Source of the DNA: Actinomycetota bacterium
GTDB taxonomy: Bacteria; Actinomycetota; Acidimicrobiia; Spongiisociales; UBA11373
Assembly (NCBI GenBank): GCA_003486285.1
Contig: DNGH01000213.1
Location: 1-14,914 of the forward strand
Direction of reading: 5' to 3'
DNA length: 14,914 nt
The position numbers were made by a program, and so were the translations under genes. Numbering within the stretch: the first letter of the stretch is position 1; every line of letters begins with the position of its first letter. The notes under the pieces were generated by a model. The model made no database searches and was not told the DNA's origin. It was given only the letters and a program-made list of their open reading frames with translations. This document shows, piece after piece, positions 6,961-13,648 of this stretch.

Positions 6961-8193
6961 GGCGTTGTGGCCCCCGACCGCTCCGGCGGTCGTCAGCATC
7001 AGGGACTGGTCTCCGAAAGCCGCCTCAACGTAGGAACACCAATTCGGCAAGTCGCACCAGTCGATGTCCCCCAGCGTAGAGAGGATGCCCACCCACCGGC
7101 CCTCGGTCATCACCCGCGACATGACGTCGATCTCGGCGGCCTCGAAGATCGTCTTAGCGGCGTCCGCGATCAGATCGGCATCCGCCTCAGTGTCTACCCA
7201 GATGTCCATCATCATCACTCGAAGGCCGTCCTGGCTCTCGACGATGTTCTGATAGTCGTAGCACCACGATCCCAGTCCGCTCAGGTCCGCGCCGCGGAAG
7301 CTGGCGAGATTGGCAAACCACAGTGGCCCTCGGGCGTCGGCAAACACCGACACCCACCCCTCTGGCGGGGCCATCGGAACCACGTTGCCCGCATCGCAGG
7401 CGATACCCCAGATCTCGGCGGTCGAAGGTAGATCTTGATACCGGGCGTTGACCGCAGCCCACCCCCCTTCCTGGAAGAGGCGGCACACGTATGCCTCACC
7501 CGCCAGGTACCAGGCATCGAACCCGATCGACGCAACCGGTTCGACCTTCCCGCAGAAGGTCGTGGTCGGGTCCCACAGCCCGCCGGTTGACATCGCGAAC
7601 CGGTATCCACTGCCCACGAATGACGCGTCGCCCTCGGCGAGGATGTGCTGCGCCTCGAAGCGGTCGCCATAGGAACCCGCCGCCACCAGGTCGAGACCCG
7701 CTTGGCTTTGCCCAAAGTGCTGGTCGGTGACGGCGTGCACCAGCTCGTGAACCAACAGCTCCGCCGGTGCCACCTCCGCTTCGTACTCGGAGTTGATCCA
7801 GATCTCCCCCTCGGCATACGAACCCCACCAGGGGAACGGATCACCGGAGACCGACGGGTCAACTCCGAAGAGCTGAAACGGGAGATCGAAACTCGGCCAC
7901 CCCACCATCAGCAGTGCCGATCGCGCCTCCGCCTCCGCCGCAGTCATCCACTCAACCCCGACCGGATCCAGGAACTCCAGCCCGCGGGCGTCGACGACCC
8001 ACTCTTGGAGCGAGGCCAGTTGTGCGTCAAGGGGATCAGGTGCGGGCTGAGAGGTCGAGGGAAGCGCGGTCGATACCACCGACGACGGCGCTTCAGGCGC
8101 TGTTGACGGGTTGGTCGAATCGCCCGAGCAGGAAACCGCGAGGACAGCAAGCATCACGGTTACCAACACAACAGTCCCGTCCTGGTGACGCAT
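6802..8193 (-). CDS. HExxH metallopeptidase-like lipoprotein with an extra lipoprotein signal fused at its C-terminus
   Basis: The predicted 463-aa protein starts at ATG 8193 (MRHQDGTVVLV). Its lipoprotein signal peptide has the lipobox LAVSC, lipid-anchored Cys22. A Ser/Pro/Thr linker follows to about residue 54. A zinc-peptidase motif is visible as HELVH at about 149-153, with a possible third ligand Glu187 in LAEGDA and several cysteines beyond. It fits a secreted, gluzincin-like putative metallopeptidase; substrate unknown. The last 35-40 residues do not look like a protease tail. HRGIVLVTCLLVTLSGC is a second lipobox (Cys428), then a Ser/Pro-rich linker and an early stop. It precedes the oppB-like gene, overlapping its TTG by three bases. 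The longer open frame from 8271 is rejected because it puts a charged tail before the signal peptide. Confidence 0.75.
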   Translation of the reverse strand: MRHQDGTVVLVTVMLAVLAVSCSGDSTNPSTAPEAPSSVVSTALPSTSQPAPDPLDAQLASLQEWVVDARGLEFLDPVGVEWMTAAEAEARSALLMVGWPSFDLPFQLFGVDPSVSGDPFPWWGSYAEGEIWINSEYEAEVAPAELLVHELVHAVTDQHFGQSQAGLDLVAAGSYGDRFEAQHILAEGDASFVGSGYRFAMSTGGLWDPTTTFCGKVEPVASIGFDAWYLAGEAYVCRLFQEGGWAAVNARYQDLPSTAEIWGIACDAGNVVPMAPPEGWVSVFADARGPLWFANLASFRGADLSGLGSWCYDYQNIVESQDGLRVMMMDIWVDTEADADLIADAAKTIFEAAEIDVMSRVMTEGRWVGILSTLGDIDWCDLPNWCSYVEAAFGDQSLMLTTAGAVGGHNAHRGIVLVTCLLVTLSGCGDAETVDSSAPSESSPNEGRSERHCGGLPGDIASA

Positions 8194-8199
8194 GATCGA

Positions 8200-8209
8200 A
8201 GGGGTACCC
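8200..8209. other. 10-bp perfect palindrome upstream of the ABC unit
   Basis: GGGGTACCCC lies 7-16 nt upstream of ATG 8193. It could be an operator or a small mRNA hairpin at the ribosome binding position. It is short and G+C-rich, so chance is quite possible. Confidence 0.2.
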
Positions 8210-8300
8210 CTCTCGCACGCCGCTGGGGCAGAGTCCAAATACCCGGATGCCCAAGAGTCCGTGGGTGACATGAGGTGAGATGCCCCTCATTCCTTGTCGC

Positions 8301-8570
8301 TCACTGGGGTGATCGTGGTCCCAGGGGCCTTTGCGCTTCCACTTTGGGGGCTGGCACCAGAATCCCCAGCACTTTGTCGGGGGGTTCTCCTTCCAGACCG
8401 CTCGCTCTAGCTTCTGCAGCGATTTCGTTTGCCAGAGTCCCAAAGTCAGGGAGGTCACTAGGTGAGCCTCGCGACACGCCCGCGCCGACGAACAAAACCA
8501 ACTTCCCGGCACGCTGCGCCTCGATGACGGGCTCAGGAAAGTTGATACCGCCGATCCACACAGTTGGCAT
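8301..8570 (-). pseudogene. N-terminal fragment of a SIR2-like protein (truncated)
   Basis: The frame from ATG 8570 reads MPTVWIGGINFPEPVIEAQR, then KLVLFVGAGVSRGSPSDLP and DFGTLANEIAAEARASG, to a TGA at 8301. The GAGVS motif after a hydrophobic strand, followed by SPSDLPDF and a helix, is the NAD-binding start of SIR2-like (SIR2_2) proteins, many of which act as NAD-depleting effectors in anti-phage systems. Intact members are several hundred residues, while this has 89. After GEPPDKVLG the sequence no longer looks like the family, which suggests a frameshift or deletion there. The open frame continues upstream into palindrome D. No partner defence gene survives nearby. The family match is from motif memory and is good; inactivity is inferred from length. 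Confidence 0.65.
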
Positions 8571-8950
8571 GACGCTACCAACCTGGAGCGCCGCTAGCCA
8601 CGGGGGGTGGAGGATTCCGGTTTCGCCATCCCTTTTCTCCTCTCCCCGCAAAGCGCGGGCGGGAGAGGAGAAGGGGGGAAGCCAAACCGGAATCCGGGGG
8701 TGGCGTGAGCGGCCCTACGACGCCGCGGACCAGTCGTCACGGGCGGTGTCTCAGGGGTGGCCTCGATCAGAAGCGCCCACTCTTCCTCGGTGAGTTCGAC
8801 GATACCCGCTGGTCTCCAAAGGGGGCCGAAACGCGGCGCCCTCGCTCGATCATCGGGCAATGGCCCGCCGGTCGGAGGCGAGAAAGAGGATGGGCGCGAC
8901 CGGGATTGCCCGCAACGCTGAATGGGTTAGTGCCGGATTCCCGGGGGAAC
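8571..8950. other. intergenic region with palindrome D and weak coding traces
   Basis: Between the SIR2 fragment and the end of the gene at 8951 there is no well-supported gene. The region holds palindrome D (8612-8695). On the minus strand from a TTG at 8860 a stretch reads FGPLWRPAGIVELTEEEWAL and LIEATPETPPV, which looks protein-like, then runs into the palindrome. It lacks a ribosome binding site and a recognised family, so it may be a small gene remnant. Confidence 0.4.
8612..8695. repeat. palindromic repeat family, copy D
   Basis: Inverted arms of 35 bp (8612-8646 and 8661-8695) start GGATTCCGGTTT and end AAACCGGAATCC, with 29 of 35 positions matching. The centre CCGCAAAGCGCGGG is shared with copies A and C. 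It lies just upstream of the SIR2 fragment, whose open frame extends into it. Confidence 0.8.
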
Positions 8951-10234
8951 CTACGGCACCTCAGCGCTCAATCCGACACACCGCTGTGACAGCTCGAATC
9001 CCTCGACCTCCGACCAGCTGGTGAACCCATACGCCTCGGGGTGCACGTTGTCGAGCAGAACTGGGTCTGTGCCAATGTCGAAGGCGGCGGCGACTTCGTT
9101 GGCCGGGATCGACAGGTGTGGGGTGTTGACGGGATCGACGGTGCCGCCGAACGCCGGGAACTCCCACGTGGCGATCTGCCCATCCAATGGACCTCCCACA
9201 ACGGTGGCCGAGATGAAGTACCAGGCTTCGAGGCTGGGATCGGTGGATTCGACCATCCAGGCGTTCTCGAGTCGGACATCGTCACCGAGTCGCGGCTGGT
9301 ACGTGGCGACGACGTGGTCTGCTGCCTGGCAACGCTCAGAGAGTTCGGCCTCGGCCAGGAGTGACGCCCACTGCTCCAGGAAGCCCTCATGGACGATCAC
9401 TTCACCGGAGGCGCTCCGAGCCTCGGCAGATTCGACTGCGGCGCTGTCGAGGTCGGAGATCACAAAGATTGCGACTCCGGCCACGGGCCGCTGTACGAAG
9501 GAGCGCCCGTCGTCGAGGTTCAGGACCGCAACTGCCGTCTCCCGTGGGAGCCACATACTCACCGTGACGTCACCCTGGGGAGCGCTCGAGGAGACTCCGC
9601 TCACCGCGGAGATGAGGCCGTCGTTGGCGGTGGGCTCAATGTCGGGGTAGCAGTGGGTGACCGGCTTGACCGAGATCGTAAGACATGTCACGGGCACCAG
9701 AGTCCCGTCTTCGAGGGTCGAGCGTATGGGGCCGTTGCCGCCGTCGGAGTGGAACAGGTATCCGCCCGCGGCGGTGTCGGCCACCGTGCCGACATACACA
9801 AAGGGTGCCAGCAAGGTGGTGTCAGCGACGCCGAGCGTCGGCACTGCGGGATCGGAGATCACCAGGATCTGCTCGGTTCCCAGAGCCGCGTAGTCGAACG
9901 CAGGGGCGGGGGCCGGAGTGGCTGAGGGCTCGGCGATCCTGAGGGTCTCGTCGTCCGTCGCCTCGCTGTGCTCGAGGATCCAATCCCAACGCGAGTCCGC
10001 CGCATCTCCCACCGGTGCCTCGGGTTCGTCCGACCCCGGTCCCCACCAAGCGATGGCGAGAAGGGTCACCGCCCCGAACCCGAGCGCGGCGGCGAAACTC
10101 CACGATGTGGCCCGCACCGGGCGAACCGCCCTGGTCCGCGGTGAGTCGGCGGCGAGTTCCGGGGGCTCCGGGCTGGTTTCGGCAACGGCTCTGCTGAGGC
10201 GCCTGAGTTGCTCGTCGATCTTCTGATCAGTCAT
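8951..10234 (-). CDS. membrane-anchored sigma-factor partner (putative anti-sigma/sensor), module 1
   Basis: The 427-aa product has a cytoplasmic N-terminus of about 45 residues (MTDQKIDEQLRRLSRAVAET), one membrane helix at about 46-64 (FAAALGFGAVTLLAIAWWG), and an extracytoplasmic domain of about 360 residues with few recognisable motifs. That domain has several cysteines (VPVTCLTISV, THCYPD, SERCQAAD and a C-terminal QRCVGL). ATG 10234 lies inside the sigma gene and the two overlap by 8 nt, so expression is coupled. Topology and position fit an anti-sigma factor that holds the sigma at the membrane until an envelope signal arrives. The classical HxxxCxxC zinc anti-sigma motif is absent from the cytoplasmic part. 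The role is therefore inferred from context rather than from a known domain. Confidence 0.85.
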   Translation of the reverse strand: MTDQKIDEQLRRLSRAVAETSPEPPELAADSPRTRAVRPVRATSWSFAAALGFGAVTLLAIAWWGPGSDEPEAPVGDAADSRWDWILEHSEATDDETLRIAEPSATPAPAPAFDYAALGTEQILVISDPAVPTLGVADTTLLAPFVYVGTVADTAAGGYLFHSDGGNGPIRSTLEDGTLVPVTCLTISVKPVTHCYPDIEPTANDGLISAVSGVSSSAPQGDVTVSMWLPRETAVAVLNLDDGRSFVQRPVAGVAIFVISDLDSAAVESAEARSASGEVIVHEGFLEQWASLLAEAELSERCQAADHVVATYQPRLGDDVRLENAWMVESTDPSLEAWYFISATVVGGPLDGQIATWEFPAFGGTVDPVNTPHLSIPANEVAAAFDIGTDPVLLDNVHPEAYGFTSWSEVEGFELSQRCVGLSAEVP

Positions 10235-10715
10235 CGAGAACCTCCCTCAGGTTCTGCCGGGCCCGGGCCAGGTGCAGCTTCACGGTGCCCTCGGCGATGG
10301 AAAGTTGCTCCCCGACTTGGCGCGGTGTGAGGTCTTCCCAATACGTGAGGAAGATGCAGGCCCGTTGCTGTGGACTGAGGCGTGCCACCGCCCGCGCCAC
10401 CTCGGGTATGACCTCTGGATCAGCGGAAACGACGTTCTCGGCGTAGCGACGCTCGCGACCTCGACGTCGAAACGCCGACCGCTGGACGGTCTTCGCCCGG
10501 GCCAGCACCGCCCGGTACATCAGCGCCCGGGGATTGTCCGCACCAGCGAGCGCCGCGGAGGCGATCAACGCCGCCATGGCGTCGTGAACGACGTCGGCGG
10601 CGTCCGAGGGACCCACCAGGGACGCCGCAAACCTTGTCACCTCGCGACTGTGCATTTCGTAAAGGTCCCGGTCGCTGTGCAATACCGTGATCCTGTCTGA
10701 GCTCAACCTGACCAT
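10227..10715 (-). CDS. ECF-type RNA polymerase sigma factor, module 1
   Basis: This small sigma-70 family factor (162 aa) would direct RNA polymerase to a specific promoter set. Region 2 spans about residues 20-90 (HSREVTRFAASLVGPSDAAD and VVHDAMAALIA). Region 4 spans about 105-160 (LSPQQRACIFLTYWEDLTPR and QVGEQLSIAEGTVKLHLARA) with a clear helix-turn-helix. Regions 1 and 3 are absent, as in ECF factors. ATG 10715 is chosen; GGTGG lies upstream at a reasonable distance. It overlaps its partner gene by 8 nt and is divergent from the lipoprotein gene at 10825, with about 110 bp between. It ends NLREVLDD, almost as the module 2 sigma does (HLREVLDER), so the two are paralogs. The signal it serves is unknown. 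Confidence 0.92.
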   Translation of the reverse strand: MVRLSSDRITVLHSDRDLYEMHSREVTRFAASLVGPSDAADVVHDAMAALIASAALAGADNPRALMYRAVLARAKTVQRSAFRRRGRERRYAENVVSADPEVIPEVARAVARLSPQQRACIFLTYWEDLTPRQVGEQLSIAEGTVKLHLARARQNLREVLDD

Positions 10716-10824
10716 AAGTCGCCACCGACACCCCGCGCGGGTTACATCGAGTCATTGCCTCTTGACGGGCTGCGTTGTTCGGAACCCCTGCCAAGATCCG
10801 ACCAACAGGAAGGCACCTTTGAGG

Positions 10825-11682
10825 ATGCGGACACGGCAGCAGATCCTGGGGTTGGGACTACTCATGCTCACGGCGTGCTCTGGACCCGGCACCGGCCTGC
10901 CCGGTCTTGTAGCAAACCCGCCTTCTGAACGTGCCGAGGAGTTACTGGCAGTCCTCGCAGACACCACCCCGGAAGGGTCGATGCCGTTGGCGGTCCTGGA
11001 GGACCTGGTCCTCCGGAATCCGGACCTTCACGATGCCATCGAACTCGCGATCACAGCCTGCATGGCGGGAAAGGGGTTCGCCTACCAGCCATCCCCCTGG
11101 GCCTCGGAGCTACTCGGCGACCAACGGTTCGGCATCACCGATGAGCTCGCAGCAGCCGAGAATGGTTACGCCATCCCGGTTGCCGACCGCGTCCTCGCCG
11201 AAGGGTCGATGCAGTCCCGACCTGCGCTCGAACGGGAGGCCTTCTTTGGACGCGGAGACAGGGCCACGATCGACGAGTGGAAGGGCGGCAACTCGTCGGT
11301 CGACGTCGGCGGGTGTCTCGAGGAAGGGGCGGACGCGGTCCTTGGGAGCTTCGTGGCGTGGGCGAGCGTGTACGACCGAGTCCGGTGGCTCGCCGACGAG
11401 TCGGCCCGATCCAGGGATGCGGACCCGCGCGCCATCGCAGTCCTCGCCGAGTGGGTTGAGTGCATGGAGAACGCCGGCTACCAAACCACGTCGCCGGTGT
11501 ATGACCCGCCGATCGACGGCGGGGTCGAAGCCGCGGTCACCGACGCCAGTTGTCACGCCTCCTCCGGCCTGACCGAGGTGTGGACCGCGGTCGAGGTGGA
11601 AGTGCAATGGGACCTCCTGGCCGATCACGCCGACGCACTCGCCGGCTTGATAGCCGAGACCACGATCCCACTCACGCCGTAG
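10825..11682 (+). CDS. lipoprotein of unknown function with conserved-looking cysteines
   Basis: The 285-aa product begins MRTRQQILGLGLLMLTACSG, a lipoprotein signal peptide with lipobox LTAC (Cys18), so it should sit on the outer face of the membrane. The mature part is helical and has cysteines in the contexts ITACMAGKGFAYQ, GGCLEEGAD, VECMENAGY and DASCHASSGL. This pattern recalls a group of uncharacterised actinobacterial lipoproteins. No catalytic motif is visible. An AGGAAGG ribosome binding site lies 5-6 nt before an in-frame TTG at 10819 and about 11 nt before ATG 10825, so the TTG may be used; the signal peptide is intact either way. It is divergent from sigma gene 1 and may belong to its regulon; a GGAAC at 10781-10785 resembles an ECF -35 box but no matching -10 follows. 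Confidence 0.8.
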   Translation: MRTRQQILGLGLLMLTACSGPGTGLPGLVANPPSERAEELLAVLADTTPEGSMPLAVLEDLVLRNPDLHDAIELAITACMAGKGFAYQPSPWASELLGDQRFGITDELAAAENGYAIPVADRVLAEGSMQSRPALEREAFFGRGDRATIDEWKGGNSSVDVGGCLEEGADAVLGSFVAWASVYDRVRWLADESARSRDADPRAIAVLAEWVECMENAGYQTTSPVYDPPIDGGVEAAVTDASCHASSGLTEVWTAVEVEVQWDLLADHADALAGLIAETTIPLTP

Positions 11683-11703
11683 GACCGTCACGCCGGCAAT
11701 GGG

Positions 11704-11871
11704 TCAGCGTGATTTGGTGGAATTCGGAGGTTGGCGCTCTACCGAGTGCCTGGTGATCTCCAGGTTGCAGGCGTGCTGGGTCATGCAGTGTTGGTAGCAG
11801 GCGTCGGCGATCTAGCGGTCGGTGTAGTGGAGACCGCAGTCCGCGCATTGATACAGCGTCTCGGCCATCAC
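11704..11871 (-). pseudogene. six-cysteine zinc-ribbon-like mini-protein interrupted by an in-frame TAG
   Basis: From GTG 11871 / ATG 11868 the frame reads MAETLYQCADCGLHYTDR, then TAG (11812-11814). It continues in the same frame as IADACYQHCMTQHACNLEIT and RHSVERQPPNSTKSR to TGA 11704. Across the TAG the cysteine plan is CxxC, CxxxC and C, with an aromatic-rich loop. I recall such short proteins (CGLHYxD, then KCEAWC and CNLEI) as a widespread uncharacterised family, probably metal-binding. One base change from GAG or CAG would create the TAG. Other genes here stop at TAG, so the codon is not reassigned. The start lies 10 nt past the stop of the 11882 gene. It is either a fresh pseudogene, a read-through gene, or a base-call error. 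Confidence 0.6.
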
Positions 11872-11878
11872 CCGGGAA

Positions 11879-11884
11879 ACCCTA
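11879..11884 (-). promoter_or_regulatory. TAnnnT box before the mini-protein start
   Basis: TAGGGT on the minus strand lies 7 nt before GTG 11871; its first three bases are also the stop codon of the preceding gene. It could be a leaderless -10 box, or its AGGG could serve as a weak ribosome binding site. Confidence 0.25.
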
Positions 11885-12145
11885 CCGGGGCGGCCTGGTG
11901 ACGAAGGCGTCGTCGATGGCGCGGGCGGGATTGGCTCCGACCCGGCCCGCGAGCATGACGAGTATCTCAGTCGAAACCTGGACTGCGCGGCTGAGGACGA
12001 GCAGTAACAACTCCGGGTCGTCCTCACGGGTCAGTTCGGCGGTCACGTGCTCTATCGCAGTCGGGTCGTTGCGGACGTATCCGCTGAGCAGTCGATGGGC
12101 CAGCACTCCTGCTCGGGTGGCCTTGGAGTCCACGATGGGAGGCAT
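11882..12145 (-). CDS. small helical protein of unknown function
   Basis: The 87-aa product begins MPPIVDSKATRAGVLAHRLL and is almost entirely alpha-helical in appearance (AIEHVTAELTRED, then PELLLLVLSRAVQVSTEILVMLAG). It has no cysteine and no clear membrane segment. The middle hydrophobic stretch is amphipathic enough for a soluble helical bundle. No family is recognised. ATG 12145 is preferred over the longer open frame because the upstream part (to 12286) is Cys/Arg-rich and shadow-like. A TAAGGT box 7 nt before the ATG could be a leaderless -10 box, or AAGG a weak ribosome binding site. It is followed after 10 nt by the interrupted mini-protein, so the two probably share a transcript. 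Confidence 0.65.
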   Translation of the reverse strand: MPPIVDSKATRAGVLAHRLLSGYVRNDPTAIEHVTAELTREDDPELLLLVLSRAVQVSTEILVMLAGRVGANPARAIDDAFVTRPPR

Positions 12146-12152
12146 CCCTGAA

Positions 12153-12158
12153 ACCTTA
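12153..12158 (-). promoter_or_regulatory. TAnnnT box before the small helical protein
   Basis: TAAGGT on the minus strand lies exactly 7 nt before ATG 12145, matching the geometry seen at 3489, 11879 and (8 nt) 14124. No convincing -35 box is present 16-19 bp upstream. Confidence 0.3.
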
Positions 12159-12289
12159 CGCCGAATCGAGCAGTTACGCGATGTCCCACAGCTTCGGAAC
12201 CTCGCTTGGTCGGAGAGGGGAGCGTCAACGCCGTCGCACCGGCTCGGGACCCCAGGGTTCCCACCAGAGCCTGAACAGCCCACCAACAG

Positions 12290-13648
12290 CTATAGGGCGA
12301 AAGTGCAGATGCCGGACCGGCCGCTTGGCTGCGCGCCTGGAGCTTGGCACTCGGCGGGTTGAACCAGGTGCTCACCGAAATAGGCGGAAGCGAGCGAAGT
12401 CTCCACGATGATGGGAGTCATCGCGCCGCCGAAGGGGAGCACGACGGCACCGAACTGCTCTTCGTCGAGGTCGTACCTCCAAATCACCGTGCGATCCCGG
12501 CGGTACGACGATGAGCTGGCGAAGAGCTGATCGCTGGCGGGTGTCCAGGCCAAGAAGTCGACTCGGGTCTCGGCGTCGGCAACCACCGTGACGTCGCCTG
12601 TTCGTCGGTTGAGCAACCAGATCGCCGCCCCGGTGTGCTCCTCCCGACCGCCCACCAATGCCGCCAGATAGTCACCGCTCGGCGAGAGGCGAGCCGACCG
12701 AAACGTGTCGTAGCCCGTTGGCGGTCGATGTCGCTCGGTGGCCAACGTCGATGGGTCCGTCAGCTGCAACTCATCGCAGTAGGCATCGCACCACACCAGC
12801 ACGTCACCCGAGGCGTCATGCGCCCACGCGGGACTGCCGGCTTCCAGGCTCCGCACCACTCCGCCGTCCATCGTCCACAGAACGAGCCCCGAGTCGGTCT
12901 GTAATGCCAGGCCACCCGCAATCCCGAATTTCGGGTCTCCCCCCGTGACTTCGGTGGGATCTCCGAGCGCCTCCCCGGTGTTGACGTCTACCTGCCAGAC
13001 CCGTGGCGTGTGGGCGCCGATACGGTCCCCGTAGTCGATCAGCCAGACCCGATTCGGCTCGACGGCAGGCACGAAGATCGTCGCCAACCCCAGGGACCTC
13101 GCCTCCCACGACGCAATGTCGACCGCATGTGGCTCACCCCATCCAACGACCAGCTTGTCGGCGACACGGATCATCGAGAAGGGCTCGTCCCCGGGGCGCT
13201 GACCCTCGATCAGACTGCGAGCGACGAGGCGATGGTCGGGGTCGAGGGCTGTCAACCCGTCAATCCCGTTATCGAACAGAAGAACCACCCCGGTTGTCTC
13301 ACCGAAGATCGGTCCCGCTTCGGGGAGCCTGACTGCAGGGTTCGTCGACGTGGTCTGGACTGTCGTCGTGGTTGTTGTCCCCGCCGTCGAGGTCACGCTG
13401 GCGGTGGAGGTGGTCGACGCGTCTGTCCCCACCGCGTCATCACCGGAGCGCAACCACCACAGCCCCGGGAGCGCCACCAAGGCGGCCAGCGCAAAGGCAA
13501 CTGCGACCACTGCCGGCTTCGACCAGAAACGGGGAGTGGGAAGGGGCGCACCCACGGGCAGCTGCGGTGGTTCGGGGGCCTGGCTCTCCAAGTGACCCAG
13601 GGCGGATCGCAACGCCCGCGTCGCCTCGGGGGACATCTCATCGCTCAT
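12290..13648 (-). CDS. membrane-anchored sigma-factor partner with propeller-like sensor, module 2
   Basis: The 452-aa product has a cytoplasmic N-terminus of about 43 residues (MSDEMSPEATRALRSALGHL), one membrane helix at about 46-66 (VVAVAFALAALVALPGLWWL) and a Thr/Ser-rich linker at about 75-105. Its large extracytoplasmic domain shows repeated beta-strand blades ending in patterns such as VWQVDVNTGE, IWLLNRRTGDV and VIWRYDLDEEQ, like a WD40/TolB-type beta-propeller. Paired cysteines occur in VWCDAYCDEL and in AECQAP with GICTFAL at the C-terminus. ATG 13648 lies inside the sigma gene with an 11-nt overlap. Topology and coupling suggest an anti-sigma or signal sensor. No known anti-sigma motif is visible in the cytoplasmic tail, so the function is inferred from context. 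Confidence 0.85.
   Translation of the reverse strand: MSDEMSPEATRALRSALGHLESQAPEPPQLPVGAPLPTPRFWSKPAVVAVAFALAALVALPGLWWLRSGDDAVGTDASTTSTASVTSTAGTTTTTTVQTTSTNPAVRLPEAGPIFGETTGVVLLFDNGIDGLTALDPDHRLVARSLIEGQRPGDEPFSMIRVADKLVVGWGEPHAVDIASWEARSLGLATIFVPAVEPNRVWLIDYGDRIGAHTPRVWQVDVNTGEALGDPTEVTGGDPKFGIAGGLALQTDSGLVLWTMDGGVVRSLEAGSPAWAHDASGDVLVWCDAYCDELQLTDPSTLATERHRPPTGYDTFRSARLSPSGDYLAALVGGREEHTGAAIWLLNRRTGDVTVVADAETRVDFLAWTPASDQLFASSSSYRRDRTVIWRYDLDEEQFGAVVLPFGGAMTPIIVETSLASAYFGEHLVQPAECQAPGAQPSGRSGICTFAL

Noticed and set aside
8093..8581. Minus-strand open frame of 162 codons overlapping the SIR2 fragment and the lipoprotein start
   Set aside because: It is in a different frame from both recognised sequences and is very rich in Cys, Trp and Ser, so it is a shadow.
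8705..8989. Plus-strand open frame of 94 codons beside palindrome D
   Set aside because: Low-complexity Arg/Gly-rich translation, no ribosome binding site, and its end overlaps the antisense of the gene at 8951.
10781..10790. GGAAC as an ECF -35 element for autoregulation before the lipoprotein gene
   Set aside because: No CGTC/GTT-type -10 follows at 15-19 bp, the motif is absent upstream of the sigma genes, and the same TTCGGAACC string occurs inside a coding region near 3669.
13380..13450. Thr/Ser-rich low-complexity coding stretch as a DNA repeat
   Set aside because: It is the linker of the membrane-anchored module 2 partner; linkers of this kind also follow the anchor in the 562 gene, so it is protein architecture.
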